Origin: Candidatus Parvarchaeota archaeon UBA446
GTDB lineage: Archaea; Nanobdellota; Nanobdellia; Parvarchaeales; Parvarchaeaceae
DNA length: 8,574 nt
Direction: 5' to 3'
NCBI GenBank assembly: GCA_002503215.1
Contig: DARG01000036.1
Span: 1-8,574, forward strand
The notes beneath the pieces are model-generated. The model saw only the letters and a list, made by a program, of their open reading frames with translations. It was not told where the DNA came from and did no database searches. Position numbers and translations under genes: made by a program. Below are positions 4,993 through 8,574 of this stretch, in pieces. The number at the start of each line of letters is the position of its first letter. Positions within the stretch are counted from its first letter, which is position 1.

Positions 4993-6918
4993 ATGAATCT
5001 ATACAGACTTATTTTGACTTTTTCCGTTTTATCCTTTCTGATAATAGGAGGGGTACACGCACAAGGGGTACAGAATGTAATAGGTTCTACCAGTCTTTAT
5101 ATATTCGGAGTCACAAATTCTTCGAGCGGCGCTTTAGTCGGAGTACCGGCCGTTCTTAATCTTACTATAACTAATGGAACCGGCAAGGTGTTTCTTGGTT
5201 CTACTCCTTTAGTGCAGACAGATACGCAAGCACAGGCGGTCGTATCAGCTGAGCTGGCGTGCCAGATGCTCAACATAAACTGCAATGATTACAATTTCTA
5301 TTATTACATAACCTCAGAGTCAGCTGAAGTCGGCGGGCCTAGTGCCGGTTCCGCATTTACTATGGCTGCGATGTCTATACTTTCTGGAAAGCCTCTAAAT
5401 ACCAAAGTAGCTATGACGGGTACCGCGAATCCTGACGGAAGCGTAGGTATAGTAGGAGACGTTTCTCAGAAATCAATGGCGGCCGCCAATCAAGGTATAA
5501 AGACATTTCTTTATCCGGCCACAGACAACATCTCTTCTGCAGCTTTGTCGTATGATGAAGCACATGGAGAAACTCCCATAGCAGTTAGTTCGGAGTACAC
5601 GGCATTCCAATACTTTACAGGTTATAATTTATCCCCGACAATTAATTTAAGCATACAGACTCCTTTGTATCTGAATTTGATGAAGCAGACCTACATAGAT
5701 TTTAATTCTTATCAAAATGGCATACTGCCTTCAGTTAAAAACAGCAGTAACACCACGATTTCTTCTTTGATATCTTATGCAAGATCGGATATCGCTTTAC
5801 AGAAATCAGAAGCGGCTAAAGGTAGTTATTACATAGCCGCAAGCAGCATGATAACTTCCTCCTCGGATCTTATACAGGCCAGTATACTTGAAGAACTTCC
5901 TTCTTCATCAAATGCTTCGACTTTTGTAACTAATCTGATAAATAAGGAGAATTCTACAATAACAGCAATACAAAACAATATCTCAAAAGATTACGTTTCA
6001 AACTCGTCTACGTTGATTCTTAAGTTCATAGCATTCGACAGGCTTATGCAGGCAAGAAATTATCTAAACGATTCAATTCAAAGTCTTTCATCCAAAAATT
6101 TACAGAACGCAGTCTATTATTATTCATTAGCCGTAGTAAAGGCACAGACGGCATATTTTTGGGTTTCAATACTTCCAAAAGGAACTTCTAATTTCTCTCA
6201 GTCAAATTATATGGCTTTAAGCAACTACTACCTTTACAAAGCCGATTCGTACAGCGAGTATTCCAGTTTACTTGGTGCCAGTATACCTTCGGAGAATGCC
6301 GAAGTTCAGTCTTATCTTACTTCCGCTCAAAATAGATACTACAGTGGTAACTATATCTCGTCTATTTTTGCATCCATCGAATCCATAAGTGTATCACAGA
6401 TGCTGATAGAAGAGAACAGCCTTGTAAGTTATGCAGCTTTGACTTCTATAAGTAACCAGAGTTCTATAGCGACCTTAAATTCAATAAATTCCGCGGAATC
6501 CGTCGGTGTAACTCCTTTCCTTGGGATAAGCTATTATTACTTTGGAAACCAGTTTTACAACGCCTCAAATCTTAATAATACAGATTTTCCAGAGTATCTG
6601 CTTTTTGAGACAGAAGCAAGGGCTTTTACACAACTAGGTGCGCAGCTTCAAAATGCCAGTCTAATACCATATGCTCCTTCTTTGAAACCGATAGCAATCT
6701 CAAAACCTATAGAACCTCTTCTGGAAGAGATAAGCTTCATAATTTTAGGTATAGCTATAGGAGTAGTCGCAGCAGGTATAATATTTGAATACAGGCTTTA
6801 CAGGAAATTCAAACCTAATAATAAAGCATTGACTTCTAAGAAAGATACAGTTAAAAAGAATTTGACAAATAAGGCAAATAAACCCAGATCAACTAAAAAA
6901 TCAAGAAAGAAGAAGTAG
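4993..6918 (+). CDS. Secreted, membrane-anchored Lon-like (S16) serine protease
   Basis: A 641-aa protein with a signal peptide (hydrophobic 5-20, likely cleavage after Val-His-Ala23). A Lon-type proteolytic domain (about 30-210) has catalytic Ser117 in GGPSAG and Lys160 in VGDVSQK; the 43-residue Ser-Lys spacing equals that of E. coli Lon (679/722). No AAA ATPase domain is present. I recall such proteins as an archaeal predicted serine protease family (COG1750). Residues 215-560 are a long, mostly helical, Ser/Asn/Tyr-rich region with more than a dozen N-x-S/T sites, consistent with an extracytoplasmic location and N-glycosylation. One transmembrane helix (about 579-598) and a Lys/Arg-rich cytoplasmic tail (601-641) close the protein. 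Cys90 and Cys97 are the only cysteines and might form a disulfide. A TATA box 26 nt before the ATG suggests a leaderless transcript. Substrates are unknown; surface protein quality control or processing is the likely role. Confidence 0.93.
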   Translation: MNLYRLILTFSVLSFLIIGGVHAQGVQNVIGSTSLYIFGVTNSSSGALVGVPAVLNLTITNGTGKVFLGSTPLVQTDTQAQAVVSAELACQMLNINCNDYNFYYYITSESAEVGGPSAGSAFTMAAMSILSGKPLNTKVAMTGTANPDGSVGIVGDVSQKSMAAANQGIKTFLYPATDNISSAALSYDEAHGETPIAVSSEYTAFQYFTGYNLSPTINLSIQTPLYLNLMKQTYIDFNSYQNGILPSVKNSSNTTISSLISYARSDIALQKSEAAKGSYYIAASSMITSSSDLIQASILEELPSSSNASTFVTNLINKENSTITAIQNNISKDYVSNSSTLILKFIAFDRLMQARNYLNDSIQSLSSKNLQNAVYYYSLAVVKAQTAYFWVSILPKGTSNFSQSNYMALSNYYLYKADSYSEYSSLLGASIPSENAEVQSYLTSAQNRYYSGNYISSIFASIESISVSQMLIEENSLVSYAALTSISNQSSIATLNSINSAESVGVTPFLGISYYYFGNQFYNASNLNNTDFPEYLLFETEARAFTQLGAQLQNASLIPYAPSLKPIAISKPIEPLLEEISFIILGIAIGVVAAGIIFEYRLYRKFKPNNKALTSKKDTVKKNLTNKANKPRSTKKSRKKK

Positions 6919-6942
6919 ATCTTTGATTAAAAGAATCTAAAG

Positions 6943-6956
6943 CTATATTAATATAG
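6943..6956 (+). promoter_or_regulatory. TATA region of the GlyRS gene within a perfect palindrome CTATATTAATATAG
   Basis: The 14-bp sequence is fully self-complementary and contains the only TATA-like element in the 55-nt gap before the GlyRS ATG (6974); the left half is centred about 28 nt upstream of the ATG. It may simply be a strong symmetric TATA box or double as an operator. A bulged GATT/AATC plus CTTT/AAAG stem (6921-6942) sits just before it. Confidence 0.5.
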
Positions 6957-6973
6957 TCATACAAGAAAATAAA

Positions 6974-8452
6974 ATGGATAATAACGAAGATAAAAAATAT
7001 ACTTCAGACGAGGAACTTACCAATCTTGCTTTATCGAGAGGAATTTTTTTCCACACTTCGGAAATATTCAGTGATAACATATCTGGTTTTTGGGAATACG
7101 GCCCGGTAGGATTCAGAATATTCAATAATCTATTAACGCAGTGGAGAAAACTCGTTAATTCTATGAATGGCGTTGAGATCTCCGGAAGTGTGGTACTTCC
7201 TAAAAAAGTGTTGCAAGCATCAGGCCATGAGGATAATTTCTTTGACATGGAGATAGCATGCATAAAATGCGGCTCAGTTTACAGAGTAGACAAACTCTTA
7301 GAAGAAAAGGAAAATTCCAGAAGTTTTGAAGGCCTATCAGAAGGAGAATATCTCAATTATATAAAAGAGTACGGTATAAAATGCGCAAAATGCGGCGGAG
7401 AACTTGGAGAAATAAAAAAGTTCGGTACAATGTTCCCGCTTAAAATAGGTGAAGACGTGCAGGGATATCTACGGCCAGAGGCATGTCAGTCCATATTCTT
7501 GGATTTCAAACGGGTATTCGATACAAGCGGCAGGAAATTTCCGCTTGTCATTGCCCAAGTTGGTAAAGCATTTAGAAATGAAATTTCCCCCAGAAATAAT
7601 CTGATTAGACAGAGAGAATTTTATCAAAATGACATAGAAATATTTTTTGTAGAAGATAATTTTGAGTTAAAAGAAGATTATACTGTGCAGATATACGACA
7701 AAGAAAAAAACAATACTATGAATGTGAATATCTCGGCAGCATTATCCGACGGAACAATAAAAAATAAAGTTACGGCATATGCTTTATCGAAGATTTATGG
7801 TTTTCTTTTGTCAATAGGTTTTGATAAGGATGTTATAAGATTCAGAAAATTATATGAGGATAAAGCATTCTATGCAGAGGAATCCTTTGATTTAGAAATT
7901 AAAAAAGGAGATAGCTGGGTAGAGCTAGTTGCCTGTAACCATAGAGGGATTCATGATTTATCTTCATATGAGAAATATGGTGCTAAAGGAATGAATATAG
8001 ACAGTAATATACCAAAGGTATTTGAGCTTTCAATGGGAACCGACAGGCTATTTTATCTTCTTCTTTTGGTTTCAATGAAAAAAGACAGCGAAAGAAGATG
8101 GTTATCGCTTGATAGCAAAATATCTCCGTTCAAATATGCGATATTTCCACTTGTATCAAAAGATGGTGTCGATTCAAAGGCCAGTGAAATATTTGAAAAT
8201 TCAGTTTATAGAGATGATATACTTTACAGTGACAGCGGCAGCATAGGAAAAAGATACAGAAAGGCGGAAGAGATAGGGGTCAGACTTGCATTTACGGTGG
8301 ATTATGAAAGTCTAGAGAATGAAACTGTAACCATCAGAGAGAGCGATTCCATGAAACAGTTCAGGATATCGATTAATTACATAGACATAATCACGAAAGA
8401 ATTTGAGTCCAATTCTTTCGATCAGTTAAAGAACAAATACGAATATCACTGA
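6974..8452 (+). CDS. glyS: Glycyl-tRNA synthetase, alpha2 archaeal/eukaryotic type (class II), compact
   Basis: Charges tRNA-Gly with glycine in the cytoplasm. The N-terminal class II core starts with SRGIFFHTSEIF and EYGPVGFRIFNNLLTQW (41-57, motif 1 region). Two CxxC pairs (Cys96/Cys99 and Cys137/Cys140) flank a short insertion and probably bind zinc. GYLRPEACQSIF (164-175) is the glycine-pocket/ATP segment; FRNEISPR (200-207) to RQREFYQND (212-220) is motif 2; FELSMGTDR (350-358) is motif 3. The anticodon-binding domain (385-478) carries GSIGKRYRKAEEIG (422-435) and TVTIRES (451-457). At 492 aa it is clearly shorter than the roughly 560-580 aa I expect for archaeal homologues. Unusual substitutions are ACQS for the usual TAQG, Asp220 where Glu is usual, and HRGIHDLSSY where R-x-D-Y-D-L-x-x-H is usual. 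The 55-nt gap from the protease gene holds its own TATA/palindrome. The symbol follows common archaeal usage (glyS or glyQS). Confidence 0.96.
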   Translation: MDNNEDKKYTSDEELTNLALSRGIFFHTSEIFSDNISGFWEYGPVGFRIFNNLLTQWRKLVNSMNGVEISGSVVLPKKVLQASGHEDNFFDMEIACIKCGSVYRVDKLLEEKENSRSFEGLSEGEYLNYIKEYGIKCAKCGGELGEIKKFGTMFPLKIGEDVQGYLRPEACQSIFLDFKRVFDTSGRKFPLVIAQVGKAFRNEISPRNNLIRQREFYQNDIEIFFVEDNFELKEDYTVQIYDKEKNNTMNVNISAALSDGTIKNKVTAYALSKIYGFLLSIGFDKDVIRFRKLYEDKAFYAEESFDLEIKKGDSWVELVACNHRGIHDLSSYEKYGAKGMNIDSNIPKVFELSMGTDRLFYLLLLVSMKKDSERRWLSLDSKISPFKYAIFPLVSKDGVDSKASEIFENSVYRDDILYSDSGSIGKRYRKAEEIGVRLAFTVDYESLENETVTIRESDSMKQFRISINYIDIITKEFESNSFDQLKNKYEYH

Positions 8453-8574
8453 GATTTCCATTTATTTATTGTGTATTCTATGTTTTCTATGAGGTGCATT
8501 ACAGAGAAAGATTCTCTCTCTTTCTTACCGACTGTTCTTCCGGAATAACCATTTATGAATGCGGCAGCGGCAGG
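8446..8574 (-). CDS. C-terminal fragment of an unidentified minus-strand gene
   Basis: On the minus strand an open frame enters from the right edge and runs 42 codons to a TGA at 8448-8446, overlapping the last 7 bp of the GlyRS gene in convergent orientation. The visible residues start PAAAAFINGYSGRTVGKK and continue into a helix-like stretch containing Met-His-Leu-Ile-Glu-Asn-Ile-Glu-Tyr and ending Lys-Trp-Lys-Ser-Gln. Support comes from the uninterrupted frame, sensible composition and the otherwise unexplained 120 bases after GlyRS; no competing plus-strand gene is visible. The only internal Met is at visible residue 26, so the start is outside the window. I do not recognise the family, and the fragment is too short for a functional call. 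Confidence 0.7.
   Translation of the reverse strand, partial: PAAAAFINGYSGRTVGKKERESFSVMHLIENIEYTINKWKSQ

Noticed and set aside
4301..5285. Short minus-strand frames at 4301-4507 and 5097-5285
   Set aside because: Both are antisense to well-supported genes (the RHH fusion and the S16 protease) and have no promoter or domain.
6943..7263. Minus-strand open frame of 106 codons over the GlyRS start
   Set aside because: It overlaps conserved GlyRS motif 1 sequence in antisense and has no recognisable domain.

Overview
The window reads as a densely packed piece of an AT-rich archaeal chromosome. Archaeal markers are a KH/beta-CASP RNase of the aCPSF1 (FttA) type, a proteasome beta subunit with a very short propeptide, an alpha2-type glycyl-tRNA synthetase with zinc-knuckle cysteines, and a secreted, membrane-anchored Lon-like (S16) protease. 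TATA-type promoters sit about 26-29 nt before several start codons and clear Shine-Dalgarno sequences are absent, which suggests largely leaderless mRNAs. Very short or overlapping gene junctions, compact proteins (GlyRS of 492 aa) and heavy ATA/AGA codon use would suit a reduced-genome lineage such as a DPANN/ARMAN-like archaeon. That placement is inference; no rRNA or other taxonomic marker is present.

Layout. Positions 1-976 (+) hold two overlapping genes of unknown function, the first cut by the window edge. Positions 978-3540 (-) hold psmB followed by aCPSF1, a proteasome/RNA-3'-end pair that I recall as adjacent in other archaea; aCPSF1 converges on the unknown pair with a single base between the stop codons. 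A 173-nt divergent promoter region (3541-3713) separates psmB from a plus-strand series: a ribbon-helix-helix (RHH) protein fused to a degenerate sugar-nucleotidyltransferase domain (3714-4532), a small 88-aa protein with a PC4/Whirly-like look (4640-4906), the S16 membrane protease (4993-6918) and GlyRS (6974-8452). At the right edge the C-terminal 42 codons of a minus-strand gene overlap the end of the GlyRS gene.

Most genes are information-processing or protein-quality-control housekeeping. The plus-strand genes appear to have individual promoters rather than forming one operon: each has its own TATA-like element, and a U-rich terminator follows the 88-aa gene. The most unusual item is the RHH-nucleotidyltransferase fusion. 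It keeps the fold signatures of a sugar-phosphate nucleotidyltransferase but lacks the Gly-x-Gly-Thr-x-Arg...Pro-Lys signature and the C-terminal metal-ligand Asp. It therefore looks like a DNA-binding regulator that may use an inactive enzyme domain as a ligand sensor. Palindromic and repeated elements lie in its own promoter and in the next one. Other points of interest are a duplicated 14-bp promoter element plus hairpin before the 88-aa gene, a perfect palindrome over the GlyRS TATA box, a weakened GxxG loop in the aCPSF1 KH region, and several substitutions in normally conserved GlyRS motifs.
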